64,000 nt of DNA from an uncultured Desulfobacter sp. (GTDB lineage Bacteria; Desulfobacterota; Desulfobacteria; Desulfobacterales; Desulfobacteraceae): positions 1,922,001 to 1,986,000 of the forward strand of contig NZ_OY762229.1 of assembly GCF_963665355.1 (NCBI RefSeq). The letters are read 5' to 3'. Below the pieces are notes generated by a model. The model did not search any database and had not been told where the DNA came from. It was given only the letters and a program-made list of their open reading frames with translations. Positions 36,976 through 46,776 of the stretch are shown piece after piece. A program made the translations under genes and the position numbers. Every line of letters begins with the position of its first letter. Positions within the stretch are counted from its first letter, which is position 1.

Positions 36976-37782
36976 TTATTTATCCGGCCAGGCGGGATCT
37001 TCGGGGATATTATAAAGGTTCAGGGTGTTTTTAAACACAGCGGCGGCCAGTTGATTCGGGTCTTCTTTGCGGACCTGGGCAAGGCATTCCATAACGGATC
37101 TGACAAAAGCGGGTTCGTTGCGCCGGTGTTTGTTTCTCTGGGGCTTGGGTGTCAGATAGGGCGCATCGGTTTCTATGAGCAGCCGATCCCGGGGAATCAA
37201 GGGAACAATGCTACGCAGGTACTCTCCGCGCTGGAGAATGGTAAGTATGCCGGTAATGCCGATATAATACCCCAGATCAAGGTATTTAAACATCTCCTCT
37301 TTTGTGCCGGAAAAACAGTGAACCACTCCTTTTCTTGATTTGGGGCCGTCTGATTTCAATATGTCATAAAACCGCCCCCTGGAATCCCGTTCATGGAAAA
37401 TTAGAGGCAGATCCAGTTTTCCGGCCAGGGCAAGCTGGGACGAAAAACAGGCTTCCTGATCTTTTTGGGGTGAAAACATGCGGTTGAAGTCCAGTCCGGT
37501 TTCTCCCCAGGCCTTGACGCAATCTTGGGTCAGGGCCAGTTGTCGAAGTTCATTGAGTACTTGGGGGGAACATTGAACCGCATCATGGGGGTGAAGTCCC
37601 ACAGATGTGTAAACATGATCAAACCGGGATGCGATATCCATGGCTCTTCGGGAGGTGTCCCTGTCAATGCCGACCACCATCACAGCCAGAACCCCTTGCT
37701 GACGAGATCTGTCCATGACGTCGTCCAGGTCGTTAACGTAGCATTTATCGTCAATATGGCAATGGGAGTCAAAAAGAATCAT
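36976..37782 (-). CDS. TatD-family metal-dependent hydrolase
   Basis: 268 residues with metal ligands of the TIM-barrel TatD family: FDSHCHID at the N-terminus, GETGLDF, LIFHERD, VHCFSG and ETDAPYLTP. TatD/YcfH proteins are Mg-dependent 3'-5' DNases acting in DNA repair or tRNA processing. It is convergent with the vWA gene and not in an operon. The sequence does not separate TatD from YcfH or YjjV paralogues. Confidence 0.9.
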   Translation of the reverse strand: MILFDSHCHIDDKCYVNDLDDVMDRSRQQGVLAVMVVGIDRDTSRRAMDIASRFDHVYTSVGLHPHDAVQCSPQVLNELRQLALTQDCVKAWGETGLDFNRMFSPQKDQEACFSSQLALAGKLDLPLIFHERDSRGRFYDILKSDGPKSRKGVVHCFSGTKEEMFKYLDLGYYIGITGILTILQRGEYLRSIVPLIPRDRLLIETDAPYLTPKPQRNKHRRNEPAFVRSVMECLAQVRKEDPNQLAAAVFKNTLNLYNIPEDPAWPDK

Positions 37783-37950
37783 CTATGCATTCCTATGGTG
37801 TTTTCTTCTTTTCCTGAGAAGTAAAACCGGTGTAAATTTGCGGTAACGCAACCAGTACTAACTAAATTTTTAAGCCTCCACTGATTTGGAAGAAGCCGAT
37901 TTACGGGTTCAGTGAAGGCTTTGTGTAAGAAAAACTGTTTACAGCACTCC

Positions 37951-37979
37951 TTGACACGGGCAGTTTATATCAGTAAATT
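37951..37979 (+). promoter_or_regulatory. Sigma-70-type promoter of the ftsE operon
   Basis: TTGACA (37951-37956), a 17-bp spacer, then TAAATT (37974-37979), 45 bp before the ftsE start. Confidence 0.6.
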
Positions 37980-38023
37980 CAATATCAGTCAATTATCCTT
38001 AAAATACCACAAGGCAATCATAT

Positions 38024-38722
38024 ATGAGGGCGAACAGCGGTAAATCTTATATTATCAGGCTGTTTAATGTGACCAAACGCTATGGCGGCAAGCTGGCTTT
38101 AAATGATATCACCCTTGACATTGAGCCTGGTGAGTTCATTTTTATTTCCGGGCCTTCCGGGGCCGGAAAGTCCACTTTACTTAAAGTGTTATATCTGGCC
38201 GAACGGGTATCCGAAGGCCAAATTCTCATTGACGGTCTGAACCTGGCGCGAATTACATCGGCAAGACTGCCTTTTTTGCGCCGTCGTTTCGGCATGATTT
38301 TTCAGGATTTCAAGCTGATATCCAGCCGTACCGTGTTTGAAAACGTGGCCCTGGTGCTTAAGGTTGCCGGAGAAAAACCATCTATTATAAAAAAAAAAGT
38401 GATGCACGTTCTCAGGATCACAAATATGGAAAAAAAGGCCAATCATCTGCCGCTGACGCTGTCGGGTGGCGAACAGCAGCGGGTGGCGGTGGCAAGGGCT
38501 GTGGTGGGAGAACCATCCATTATCCTTGCAGACGAGCCCACGGGCAGTCTGGACAGCGAATCTGCCCGGCGCGTGCTTGATCTTCTTGCAGGGTATCACC
38601 AAAATGGGGCAACCATTCTCATGGCCAGCCATAATTTAGAGCAGATGAACTGTTTTAAAAAAGGACGAAATATCGTTCTGGAGGATGGCAAGCTAAAAGG
38701 AATATCAACTATTATAAGCTGA
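38024..38722 (+). CDS. ftsE: Cell division ATP-binding protein FtsE
   Basis: 232 residues. ABC ATPase: Walker [11 protein letters not shown]-loop MIFQDFKLI, signature [14 protein letters not shown], Walker [13 protein letters not shown]. With FtsX it forms the divisome complex that activates septal peptidoglycan amidases through EnvC. The next genes are ftsX and an EnvC-like factor, which settles the assignment against LolD-like paralogues. Confidence 0.94.
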   Translation: MRANSGKSYIIRLFNVTKRYGGKLALNDITLDIEPGEFIFISGPSGAGKSTLLKVLYLAERVSEGQILIDGLNLARITSARLPFLRRRFGMIFQDFKLISSRTVFENVALVLKVAGEKPSIIKKKVMHVLRITNMEKKANHLPLTLSGGEQQRVAVARAVVGEPSIILADEPTGSLDSESARRVLDLLAGYHQNGATILMASHNLEQMNCFKKGRNIVLEDGKLKGISTIIS

Positions 38723-38741
38723 AGAAAGATTCTGCTGCGAT

Positions 38742-39617
38742 ATGATGCGATTTCTAAGTAACGCCTTGAAAGATATCCGGTCCAACCGGTTTTTAAACCT
38801 AATCACCATCATGACCATCGCTCTTTCCATTCTTTTGGTATCGGTTTTTCTGCTTTTTTTTGAAAACGCAGGGCGGGTACTTTCTGCCTGGAATCATGGT
38901 GGCCGGGCCATGGTTTACCTGAGCAACTCTTTCAATCCCGGGATGCTGCCCCATGTTGAGGAACAGCTCCTGGCCCTGGGCGGCATCGAGAAAATGGTTT
39001 TTATACCCAAAGCCCAGGCTCTGGAAAAATTGAGAAAAGAGATGGGATCTAACACACAGTTTCTGTCAACCCTCCAGGTGAATCCCCTCCCCGATGCCAT
39101 TGAGGTCATCATGAACTCCCATTCAAGCTTTGACCAGATTCAACAGGCTGCCGACCGGATTGAGGCACTGGACATTGTGGATGCCGTGGAGTACGGGCAG
39201 GGATGGCTGGGCCGTTTTTTCAAGTTGTTTAATCTTTTTAAAATGACCGGGTATGCCATGAGCGGGCTGTTTTTAATGATTGCTTTGTTCATCACGGCCA
39301 ATACCGTGCGTTTAGCCTTTTATGCAAGGCAGACCGAAGTGGAAATCATGCGCCTGGTGGGCGCCACAGACGGGTTCATCAAAACCCCCTTTTATATTGA
39401 GGGACTTCTCCAGGGATTCATAGGCGGGATCCTGGGTATAAGCATTCTTTTGGCAGGATATCTGGCACTGTCTTCGGGAGTTTCCCAGAACATGGGTACC
39501 TATGTTTATCTGGATATTCATTTTCTTTCCTGGCAGGCCGTGGCAATAATTTTATTTTCAAGTACCTTTTTAGGTTGGTTCGGATGTTTCATTTCCCTGA
39601 AACAGATTTTAAAATAA
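38742..39617 (+). CDS. ftsX: Cell division protein FtsX
   Basis: 291 residues with four transmembrane segments: one near residues 20-45, then a periplasmic domain with FIPKAQALEKL and NPLPDAIEV, then three C-terminal helices around the MRLVGATDGFIKTPF coupling loop. It is the membrane partner of FtsE and binds EnvC in the periplasm. It starts 19 bp after ftsE and overlaps the envC-like gene. Confidence 0.93.
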   Translation: MMRFLSNALKDIRSNRFLNLITIMTIALSILLVSVFLLFFENAGRVLSAWNHGGRAMVYLSNSFNPGMLPHVEEQLLALGGIEKMVFIPKAQALEKLRKEMGSNTQFLSTLQVNPLPDAIEVIMNSHSSFDQIQQAADRIEALDIVDAVEYGQGWLGRFFKLFNLFKMTGYAMSGLFLMIALFITANTVRLAFYARQTEVEIMRLVGATDGFIKTPFYIEGLLQGFIGGILGISILLAGYLALSSGVSQNMGTYVYLDIHFLSWQAVAIILFSSTFLGWFGCFISLKQILK

Positions 39618-41023
39618 AATTCTTCTTTTTGGGCTGCATTACGGCGATTGTCGCCATTGGGGGCTTGGCGGAGCTGTGTTTTGCACAAGTCCTGTACAGG
39701 GGCAAAATCAATGCACCCAAACTCAATGTCCGGTCAAGGATGGACAATTGCTCTTCAGTGGTGGTGGTTCTAAATAAAGGCGAGCAGGTTGATGTTCTGG
39801 AAATGGAGGGTGGGGTCGGCGGCTGGTTAACCGTGGAGTACCGGGGCCTGAAGGGATATATCAGAAACCGGGATCGTTATATTCTTTTAAAGCCGCTATC
39901 TTCTAATCCGGAGCAGAAACCGGCATCTGAACACCGGGAAAAGACCGTCGGGGCAGATCAAGAAGAACGGGAGGCCATTGCAAAACAGCTCCGGGAAGAA
40001 ACTCAGAAAATCAACGCATTTTCCAGGCAGGAAATGCAGATTCTTGACGGGCTTGACGAAATTGACAAGGCTTTGAACCGGGCCCGGCTGGCAGCCCGGG
40101 ATTTAAGGCGCGATGACATTGCCATTACCCAGGAAATTGAAAAAACACAAGCCCATATTGCCGATCTGAACAAATCGATGAAAGGCGCACAGGACTATGC
40201 TGAAAAACGTTTGAATGCCCTTTTGCGTATGCATATGATGGGTAGTCTTGAATTGGTCGGCCCCCCGTCGTCTTTGTTTGATTTTGTCATTACCCAGAAC
40301 GCGCTGAAAAAAGTGGTGACATCTGATTTTGCACTGCTGGATAAACAGGCCCGGGACATGAAGGCACTCAACGATCTTGAACAGGATTTAAATACCCAGC
40401 ATGCGCTGAAATCAAACCTGCAGGAAGAGTTGAACTGCCAGATTGAAATCCATAAAAGAGAAGCCCTTAAAAAGGAAGAAATTCTCAAGGAGATTCGGCG
40501 CCGTAAGAGTTTGTCCCTGGCGGCCATAGATTCCCTTGAATCCTCGGCCCGGGCCCTGGACCAGACCCTCTCGGCCATTGCGTCTCCGGTCGGCTCCCCG
40601 GGCATCAAAATTTCCTTTGCCGGGCAGAAAGGCCAACTGCAGCCTCCGGTGACAGGTGAAATTATTTCAAGTTTCGGCACCACATGCAAAGGCGATTACA
40701 ACGCCTTCACATTTCAAAGCGGAATTGATATAAAAGCGGAACGGGGTGCGCCCGTAAAAACCGTTTTCAATGGAGAGGTCATCTTTGCCCAGTGGATGAA
40801 GGGCTACGGCAACCTGATGATCATCAACCATGGAAACAATTATTATACCCTTTACGCCCATGTGGAAGAGCTGTTCAAGCAAAAGGGCGACAGGGTTGGC
40901 ACAGGAGAAATCATCGGCACGGCAGGAGATACCGGCTCCATCAAGGGACCGTGCCTTCATTTTGAGGTCCGTCACCACGGCAAACCCGTGGATCCCCTCA
41001 AGTGGCTGAAAAAAGGAGCATGA
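39584..41023 (+). CDS. envC: EnvC-like murein hydrolase activator with SH3b domain
   Basis: About 479 residues (ATG 39584; a TTG at 39575 is possible), overlapping ftsX by ~34 nt. Signal segment to ~residue 35, SH3-like domain (about 38-100; LNVRSR, WLTVEYRGLKGYI), long coiled coil (about 125-330), then a C-terminal LytM/M23 domain. Zinc ligands are degenerate: FQSGID where HxxxD is expected, and CLHFE for HLHFE. This argues for an activator rather than a peptidase. FtsEX-driven EnvC activates septal amidases. The added SH3b domain is unlike E. coli EnvC. Confidence 0.88.
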   Translation: MFHFPETDFKIKFFFLGCITAIVAIGGLAELCFAQVLYRGKINAPKLNVRSRMDNCSSVVVVLNKGEQVDVLEMEGGVGGWLTVEYRGLKGYIRNRDRYILLKPLSSNPEQKPASEHREKTVGADQEEREAIAKQLREETQKINAFSRQEMQILDGLDEIDKALNRARLAARDLRRDDIAITQEIEKTQAHIADLNKSMKGAQDYAEKRLNALLRMHMMGSLELVGPPSSLFDFVITQNALKKVVTSDFALLDKQARDMKALNDLEQDLNTQHALKSNLQEELNCQIEIHKREALKKEEILKEIRRRKSLSLAAIDSLESSARALDQTLSAIASPVGSPGIKISFAGQKGQLQPPVTGEIISSFGTTCKGDYNAFTFQSGIDIKAERGAPVKTVFNGEVIFAQWMKGYGNLMIINHGNNYYTLYAHVEELFKQKGDRVGTGEIIGTAGDTGSIKGPCLHFEVRHHGKPVDPLKWLKKGA

Positions 41024-41026
41024 CAG

Positions 41027-42343
41027 ATGGAAAAAACGAATTGGGGCAGATTGACGCTGTCCCGACTGGCTGTTGCTGTGATCCTGGCCCTGATTTTGGT
41101 TTCAGGTTCATTGCATGCGGCTGAAGAAAAAACCTATCAAGCCTTAAAACTGTTTTCCGACGTCCTGGAAGAGCTTGAAAATAACTATGTGGACGAAGTC
41201 AAGCCCGAAGAGCTGGTGGAAAACGCCATAAAGGGCATGGTGGGCAATCTTGATCCACATTCCAGCTTCATGCCCCCTGACGCTTTTGAGGATCTCCAGG
41301 ATGACACCAAAGGCGAGTTCTCCGGTATCGGCATTGTCATTACCGTAAAAGACAGCATTCTTACCGTTATTTCTCCCATTGAAGGCACCCCGGCCTACGA
41401 GGCCGGTATCACCGCCGGGGACATCATTGTGAAAATTGATGATCTGTCCACCAAAGACATGGATATGTGGGAGGCGGTGGGAAAAATGAGAGGGCCGCGG
41501 TATGAGGAAGTGACAATCACAATTATCCGGGAGGGGGCTCCTGCCCCGCTGGTTTTTACCCTCAAGCGGGACATGATTCCCATGACCAGTGTGCGCTCGG
41601 CCATGCTGGCACCGGGTTTCGGGTATTTAAGAATTACCAATTTCAGAATGAACACCCTGGATGATGTGATCGACCAACTTTCGGATCTGGAGAAACAGTC
41701 AGACGGCCTTAAAGGTCTGATCATTGATCTTCGGGATAATCCGGGGGGGCTGCTGGACCAGGCGATACGAATTTCAGATTTGTTTTTAAACCAGGGGATT
41801 ATTGTTTCCATTAAAGGGCGCATTGAAAAAAACAACCAGGAATACACGGCCCATGCCAATTACCCCGAACGCGACTACCCCATTGTCACGCTGATTAACG
41901 GCGGTTCCGCATCAGCTTCTGAAATTGTGGCCGGTGCTCTAAAAGACAACTCCCGGTCTCTGATTTTGGGGACAACCTCTTTTGGCAAGGGTTCGGTCCA
42001 GACCGTACGGCCACTCAAAGACGGATTCGGGCTTAAGTATACCATTGCCCGGTACTACACCCCCAGCGGACATTCCATCCAGGCCAAGGGTATCCAGCCG
42101 GATATCCGGGTGGAGGCGGGCACCGTGGGCGAAGCCCCAAAAGATAATTCCGCCTTTGACCTGATGCTCAAAGAGAAAGATTTAAAAAACAGCCTTAAGC
42201 CCGAAAAGGAAGATGCTGAAAAGAGGAAAAAATCCCAGAAAAATGCAGAAATAGAAAAACTTAACAAAGATGTCCAGGTAAAATGCGCACTTGATATTCT
42301 TATCAGCTATGGTGTGTTCAGTAAGATAAATGGCACCAACTAA
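41027..42343 (+). CDS. ctpA: C-terminal processing protease (S41)
   Basis: 438 residues: signal peptide (about 1-29), N-terminal helical part, PDZ domain (about 95-180; GEFSGIGIVI, GTPAYEAGI), S41 catalytic domain with nucleophile Ser in GGSASASEIVAGAL and general-base Lys in SFGKGSVQT, then a Lys/Glu-rich tail. Periplasmic CtpA/Prc enzymes trim proteins, including murein hydrolases. It lies 3 bp after the EnvC gene. Confidence 0.93.
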   Translation: MEKTNWGRLTLSRLAVAVILALILVSGSLHAAEEKTYQALKLFSDVLEELENNYVDEVKPEELVENAIKGMVGNLDPHSSFMPPDAFEDLQDDTKGEFSGIGIVITVKDSILTVISPIEGTPAYEAGITAGDIIVKIDDLSTKDMDMWEAVGKMRGPRYEEVTITIIREGAPAPLVFTLKRDMIPMTSVRSAMLAPGFGYLRITNFRMNTLDDVIDQLSDLEKQSDGLKGLIIDLRDNPGGLLDQAIRISDLFLNQGIIVSIKGRIEKNNQEYTAHANYPERDYPIVTLINGGSASASEIVAGALKDNSRSLILGTTSFGKGSVQTVRPLKDGFGLKYTIARYYTPSGHSIQAKGIQPDIRVEAGTVGEAPKDNSAFDLMLKEKDLKNSLKPEKEDAEKRKKSQKNAEIEKLNKDVQVKCALDILISYGVFSKINGTN

Positions 42344-43577
42344 ACCGTCGGGCGGCACCCCAAAAAGCCAGGGCAGGAAATCACCTTCCCCCCGGAAAAC
42401 ACCCAAAGCCGCCCCAAAAACAAGCGCTAAAACAAAGAAGAAGACCGGGACAGCCAGAAAAAAGACCGGCACCAGGAAACCTGCCGCGAAGGAGGAGGCC
42501 GGGACTTTTCATGAGGTAAAAAAGACGGTTTTGGGCATTGTTATTCTTGTGGCTGTCTGTCTGACCGCGGCTATGTTGATTGATATTTTTATCAGCACCC
42601 GACATTCAGGGAGTCCCAAAAATCAAACGGACAAAAAAGAGCCGTCTGTGGCACAGTCGCCCGGACCGGCATCCCCGCTACCCAGGCAAAAGCCACCGTC
42701 TTCGAAAATAAAGGCGCCGACGGGCACTGAACCCAAAATTATCACCAAAACAGAAGGGCTTAAGGAAAAAGAGCCGGCTGGCAGGAAAGGCGGACGCGCC
42801 CAAACACCTGCTTCCAAAGAGAGCGGGGCCATTGTATACGAAGTGTATGATGATGTAGCCCCCCTTCCCCCTAAAAAGGTTGTACCGCCCCCAAAAAATA
42901 ATGTGATGCCTCGGATTGCCATCATTATTGATGATATAGGGTATGATAAAGATTTGGCCATGGGGCTGTTCAACCTGGACAGGAATATTACTTTTTCCAT
43001 ACTGCCCTTTTCTCCTGCCGGAGCCCAACTTGCCCACAGCCTGTCGGCAAAAGGGGCGGAACTGATGCTTCATCTGCCCATGGAACCGACCCAGTACCCC
43101 AAGGTCAATCCGGGACCGGGGGCATTGTTGTCTTCCATGTCACCGGATGAGCTTTTGATCCAGCTTCGCAAGGATATCCAGGCTGTCCCCGGAACGGTGG
43201 GGGTAAACAACCACATGGGGTCCCGGTTAACGGCAGATGCTGACAAAATGAATCAGATTTTTACTGTGCTTAAGAAAAACAATCTGTATTTTGTTGATTC
43301 CAGAACGTCCGCTGAATCCAAGGGCGAACAGTCCGCCCGTATGTTTCAGCTGGAATTTTCCCATAGGGATGTATTCCTGGATAATTCCCAGGATATAGAA
43401 TACATTTCAGGTCAGATCGAAAAACTTATCAAACAGGCCCAGATTCATGGCAGCGCCATCGGCATCGGTCACCCCCACAAGGCCACCCTGGATGCGCTGA
43501 AACGTGAACTTCCCAAATTCAAGGACAAAGTTCAGGTGGTACCTGCCGGCAATCTTGTGGAAGTGCCCAAAAGCTAA
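42330..43577 (+). CDS. Divergent polysaccharide deacetylase (YibQ family)
   Basis: 415 residues. A basic, Pro/Lys-rich N-terminus (about 1-60) precedes one membrane anchor (about 67-90), a Pro-rich linker, and the divergent polysaccharide deacetylase domain (about 190-412). That domain shows IAIIIDDIGYD, MLHLPMEPTQYP, VNNHMGSRLTAD, FVDSRTSA and GIGHPHKAT. E. coli yibQ sits beside envC, so the gene order is conserved here. It overlaps ctpA by 14 nt. The substrate is not established. Confidence 0.88.
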   Translation: MAPTKPSGGTPKSQGRKSPSPRKTPKAAPKTSAKTKKKTGTARKKTGTRKPAAKEEAGTFHEVKKTVLGIVILVAVCLTAAMLIDIFISTRHSGSPKNQTDKKEPSVAQSPGPASPLPRQKPPSSKIKAPTGTEPKIITKTEGLKEKEPAGRKGGRAQTPASKESGAIVYEVYDDVAPLPPKKVVPPPKNNVMPRIAIIIDDIGYDKDLAMGLFNLDRNITFSILPFSPAGAQLAHSLSAKGAELMLHLPMEPTQYPKVNPGPGALLSSMSPDELLIQLRKDIQAVPGTVGVNNHMGSRLTADADKMNQIFTVLKKNNLYFVDSRTSAESKGEQSARMFQLEFSHRDVFLDNSQDIEYISGQIEKLIKQAQIHGSAIGIGHPHKATLDALKRELPKFKDKVQVVPAGNLVEVPKS

Positions 43578-43582
43578 CTGTT

Positions 43583-46228
43583 CTATTTAGGCTTTTTGGC
43601 CCTGGCCGTCGCCTGGGCCGCATGTGGGTCCTGTGGCCAGTAGTGTTTTGGATAGCGCCCCATGAGATCCTTTTTTACTTCCTGGTAGGTATGTGCCCAG
43701 AAATGATCAAGGTCGGTTGTGATCTGAACCGGCCGGGATGCAGGTGAAAGCAGATGCAGGGTTAAAGGCATTATGCCTGCTGCAATCACAGGCGTAGCGG
43801 TCATACCGAACAGTTCCTGGATTCTCACAGCAAGCACAGGATTTTCCAACGGTCCGTTTTGGTTCGCATACTGGATGGGGATGGAAGACCCGGACGGCAC
43901 CCGGATATGGGTGGGGGCATGCTGGTCCACCATTTTTAACTGGTCCCAGGAAAAAAGGGTTTTCACGGCAGCATCCAGGTCCACGCGCTTTAATCCTGAA
44001 AAAGATGTTACCCCGGAAAGAAAGGGGCCAAGCCAGTCTGCCAAAAATTTTGTCAGTGCCGTATCTCCCACATCGGGCAACCGGGCAAATTCAGGCCTGG
44101 ATTTGGCAAGCCCTTTCAGGAAAATTACTCTGTGCCTGAAATTCATTGTATTTTTCGGCCAGTCAAGTTTTTCAAGCCCCATCTGTTCGATGCCCCGGAG
44201 CATGGCTGTTTTCACCGCTTCCGAGTGGGATTCCGGCAATGGTTGCTGACTGACGATAATTCGGCCGAACAAGGTTTGTCTGACAGCTTTCACAGAACAG
44301 GTACCGTTATCCCACGCCACCATGTCCTGCTGGATCAGTTCTTTTGGGAAATCAGTTTCCAAATCCTGGCGATCCAGGGCGGCAGCCAGAAAAATACGCG
44401 CATTCTTTGCCTTGCCGTCCACCTCAACGGCCACAATAAAGTTTTGGGCAGATAAGCAACTTTTCGTTTCAAAGAATACCCCGCTGCCTTTGGCCGTAAG
44501 AAAGGACAATGAGTCGGTACTGCGTCTTACTGCCACCCGGTCCGGAAAGGCCTGGGCCAGAAGTCTTCCTGCGGCACTGACATCCATGGTTTGATCTAAA
44601 ATATTAAACAGTGCTGCCAAACGTTTTGCCTGGGTCAGGACGGACAATGCCCTTTCCCGGTGGAAAAAAGTTTTTTCTCCCATTTGGGAGTGTAATAATC
44701 CGGCCATAATTTCCAGGCGCAGTGCAAGATCTGGATTTCTGTGCCCATGTTCAAAGGCAATAATATCTTTCTCATCAATCAGTGCACACAGGCAGCACCC
44801 TAAAAAACCGTGACCCATGTCCTGGGCCCTAAGAATCATATGGGCCAGCCGGGGGTGAATACCTGCTGTCAGCATTTTTCGGCCATGGGGCGTGATTGAT
44901 CCTTCAAGATCCAGGGCGTCCAGGGAAACAAGCAGGGTTTTTGCCCCGGCAACAGCCCGGGGTGACGGGATGTCAAGCCAGTTGAGCTGTGCCGGGTCTC
45001 GCACACCCCAAAGGGCCAGTTCAAGGACCATATGGGCCAGATCCGCGTTGAGGATTTCCGGACGGTTGAACGGTACAAGTCCGTGGTGTATATATTCGGG
45101 CCACAAGCGGTAGCAGACGCCCGGGCCGGTGCGGCCGGCCCGGCCACGGCGCTGGTCTGCAGATGCCCTGGACACAGGTCGGGTTTCAAGTCGGGTCATG
45201 CCCCGATCCTGTGAGAACTCAGGCTGGTTGGCTAAACCCATATCCACCACCACCCGGATCCCCTGGATAGTCAGGGATGTCTCTGCAATGGGTGTGGCCA
45301 GAACGATTTTTCTATTTCCCGGGGCTGAAGGCTCAATGGCAGCCTTCTGGTCTTTGAAAGACAGACTGCCGAACAAAGGGATAATTTTTACAGAGGGATC
45401 GTGTTCAAATGTATCATTCAATTTTTCACAAAGTATCCGGATGGCTGCGGCACCGGGCAGAAACACCAGAATATCCCCGTCATGGCAGGCAAACGCCTTG
45501 ACCACAGTATTCAGACAGGCCCGCAGAATACCTCCCCATCCCTCCCTGGAACCTATTGTTCCTTTTTGATTATGGGTATCCACATATATGGTATCCACAG
45601 GCCATGTTTTTCCCCGGGATGAAATAACCGGGGCATTTTCCAAAAGCCTGGACAATGCTCCGGTATCCATGGTGGCGGACATGACGGCAATGCGCAGGTT
45701 TTCGGCAAAGCCGGCGGCGGCATCAAGGCTTAGGGCCAGGGCCAGATCTCCATGGAGATGGCGTTCGTGGAATTCATCAAAAATAACAAGGCCAACGCCT
45801 TCCAGTCCCGGATCAGACTGTAGCCTGCGGGTAAGTATCCCCTCGGTGACAATCTCTACCCGGGTCCCGGGGCTGATACATTTTTCCATGCGAACCTGAT
45901 ACCCGATGCTGTGGCCCAGGGCTTGCCCAAGAAGCGCTGCCATATGGGCGGCACAGGCCCGGGCCGCCAGCCGACGGGGTTCCAGCATGATGATTTTTTT
46001 ATTTTGCAGCCAAGGCCGGTTCATCAGGGCCAGGGGCACAAGGGTGGTCTTTCCGGCACCCGGCGGGGCTGTAATCAGGGCACGGCCTTTCTCTTCCAGG
46101 GCTTTATCTATCTGTCCCAGTACAGATACCACAGGCAGTTCGGCAATACCGGGAAGATCTTTTACACTGTCCGGCAGCAGGGAAAGGCCATTCTCCACAT
46201 GGCGGGTCATAACAAGCGGTTTCTCCAT
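43583..46228 (-). CDS. hrpB: ATP-dependent helicase HrpB
   Basis: 881-residue DEAH-box helicase. Walker A GAGKTTLVPLAL, motif II as DEFHERH, motif III SATMD, motif V PIAETSLTIQGIRVVVD, motif VI DQRRGRAGRTGPG, then HA2 and the HrpB-specific C-terminal domain ending near FWAHTYQEVKKDLMGRYPKHYWPQDP. HrpB is widespread, but its exact role in RNA metabolism is not settled. It is convergent with the ftsE operon with only 5 bp between stops. Confidence 0.93.
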   Translation of the reverse strand: MEKPLVMTRHVENGLSLLPDSVKDLPGIAELPVVSVLGQIDKALEEKGRALITAPPGAGKTTLVPLALMNRPWLQNKKIIMLEPRRLAARACAAHMAALLGQALGHSIGYQVRMEKCISPGTRVEIVTEGILTRRLQSDPGLEGVGLVIFDEFHERHLHGDLALALSLDAAAGFAENLRIAVMSATMDTGALSRLLENAPVISSRGKTWPVDTIYVDTHNQKGTIGSREGWGGILRACLNTVVKAFACHDGDILVFLPGAAAIRILCEKLNDTFEHDPSVKIIPLFGSLSFKDQKAAIEPSAPGNRKIVLATPIAETSLTIQGIRVVVDMGLANQPEFSQDRGMTRLETRPVSRASADQRRGRAGRTGPGVCYRLWPEYIHHGLVPFNRPEILNADLAHMVLELALWGVRDPAQLNWLDIPSPRAVAGAKTLLVSLDALDLEGSITPHGRKMLTAGIHPRLAHMILRAQDMGHGFLGCCLCALIDEKDIIAFEHGHRNPDLALRLEIMAGLLHSQMGEKTFFHRERALSVLTQAKRLAALFNILDQTMDVSAAGRLLAQAFPDRVAVRRSTDSLSFLTAKGSGVFFETKSCLSAQNFIVAVEVDGKAKNARIFLAAALDRQDLETDFPKELIQQDMVAWDNGTCSVKAVRQTLFGRIIVSQQPLPESHSEAVKTAMLRGIEQMGLEKLDWPKNTMNFRHRVIFLKGLAKSRPEFARLPDVGDTALTKFLADWLGPFLSGVTSFSGLKRVDLDAAVKTLFSWDQLKMVDQHAPTHIRVPSGSSIPIQYANQNGPLENPVLAVRIQELFGMTATPVIAAGIMPLTLHLLSPASRPVQITTDLDHFWAHTYQEVKKDLMGRYPKHYWPQDPHAAQATARAKKPK

Positions 46229-46311
46229 ATCATTAAAGGTATTTAGCTCTTGTATCCGTTTTTGTTTTCAGATACAAGAAAACCTTAAATTCCAAACTTA
46301 AGGAAAGACCC

Positions 46312-46776
46312 ATGGGCCGGCCCCAAAAACAGCGCATTATACCCAAAGAGCAGGCCGTTTTCTGGATGGATAAGGACGGCACCTGGCACAATGAGCATGG
46401 AAAGCTGGAACATCCAAAGATTATAAGATATTTCAATCAATCCATCCAAAAAGATGGACAGGGATATTTTTTATGCCAGATTTTGGATGATGTTGAAGAA
46501 AGGGTATATTTCCCTTACGAGGATACCGCCGTTTTTGTGGTGGATCTTGTCAGAAAAGGTACCGGCATTGAGTTGGCCTTAAATACCCTTGATGCCATTG
46601 CCCTTGACCCGGAATCCCTTTATATAAATGGGGACGCACTGTTTATGGAGACCGACGACCATCTGATCAAGTTTTCCCAGAAAGCCCTGGCACAGATGGC
46701 AGCGTTTCTGACAGATACCCCCCAGGGACTTGCTTTGAATTATGGACAGATACAAACGATTATTCATGAAAAATAA
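46312..46776 (+). CDS. DUF1285-like protein
   Basis: 154 residues. DKDGTWHNEHGKLEHPKIIRYF, DGQGYFLCQ and FPYEDTAVFVVDL resemble the DUF1285 family; there is no membrane segment or catalytic motif. The function of the family is unknown. It overlaps the start of the phytochelatin-synthase-like gene, suggesting coupled translation. It is divergent from hrpB. Confidence 0.65.
   Translation: MGRPQKQRIIPKEQAVFWMDKDGTWHNEHGKLEHPKIIRYFNQSIQKDGQGYFLCQILDDVEERVYFPYEDTAVFVVDLVRKGTGIELALNTLDAIALDPESLYINGDALFMETDDHLIKFSQKALAQMAAFLTDTPQGLALNYGQIQTIIHEK

Noticed and set aside
37872-37921. Terminator before the ftsE promoter
   Set aside because: An imperfect hairpin (AAGCCTCCACTGA/TCAGTGAAGGCTT) exists, but without a following U-run and with both adjacent genes starting, not ending, there.
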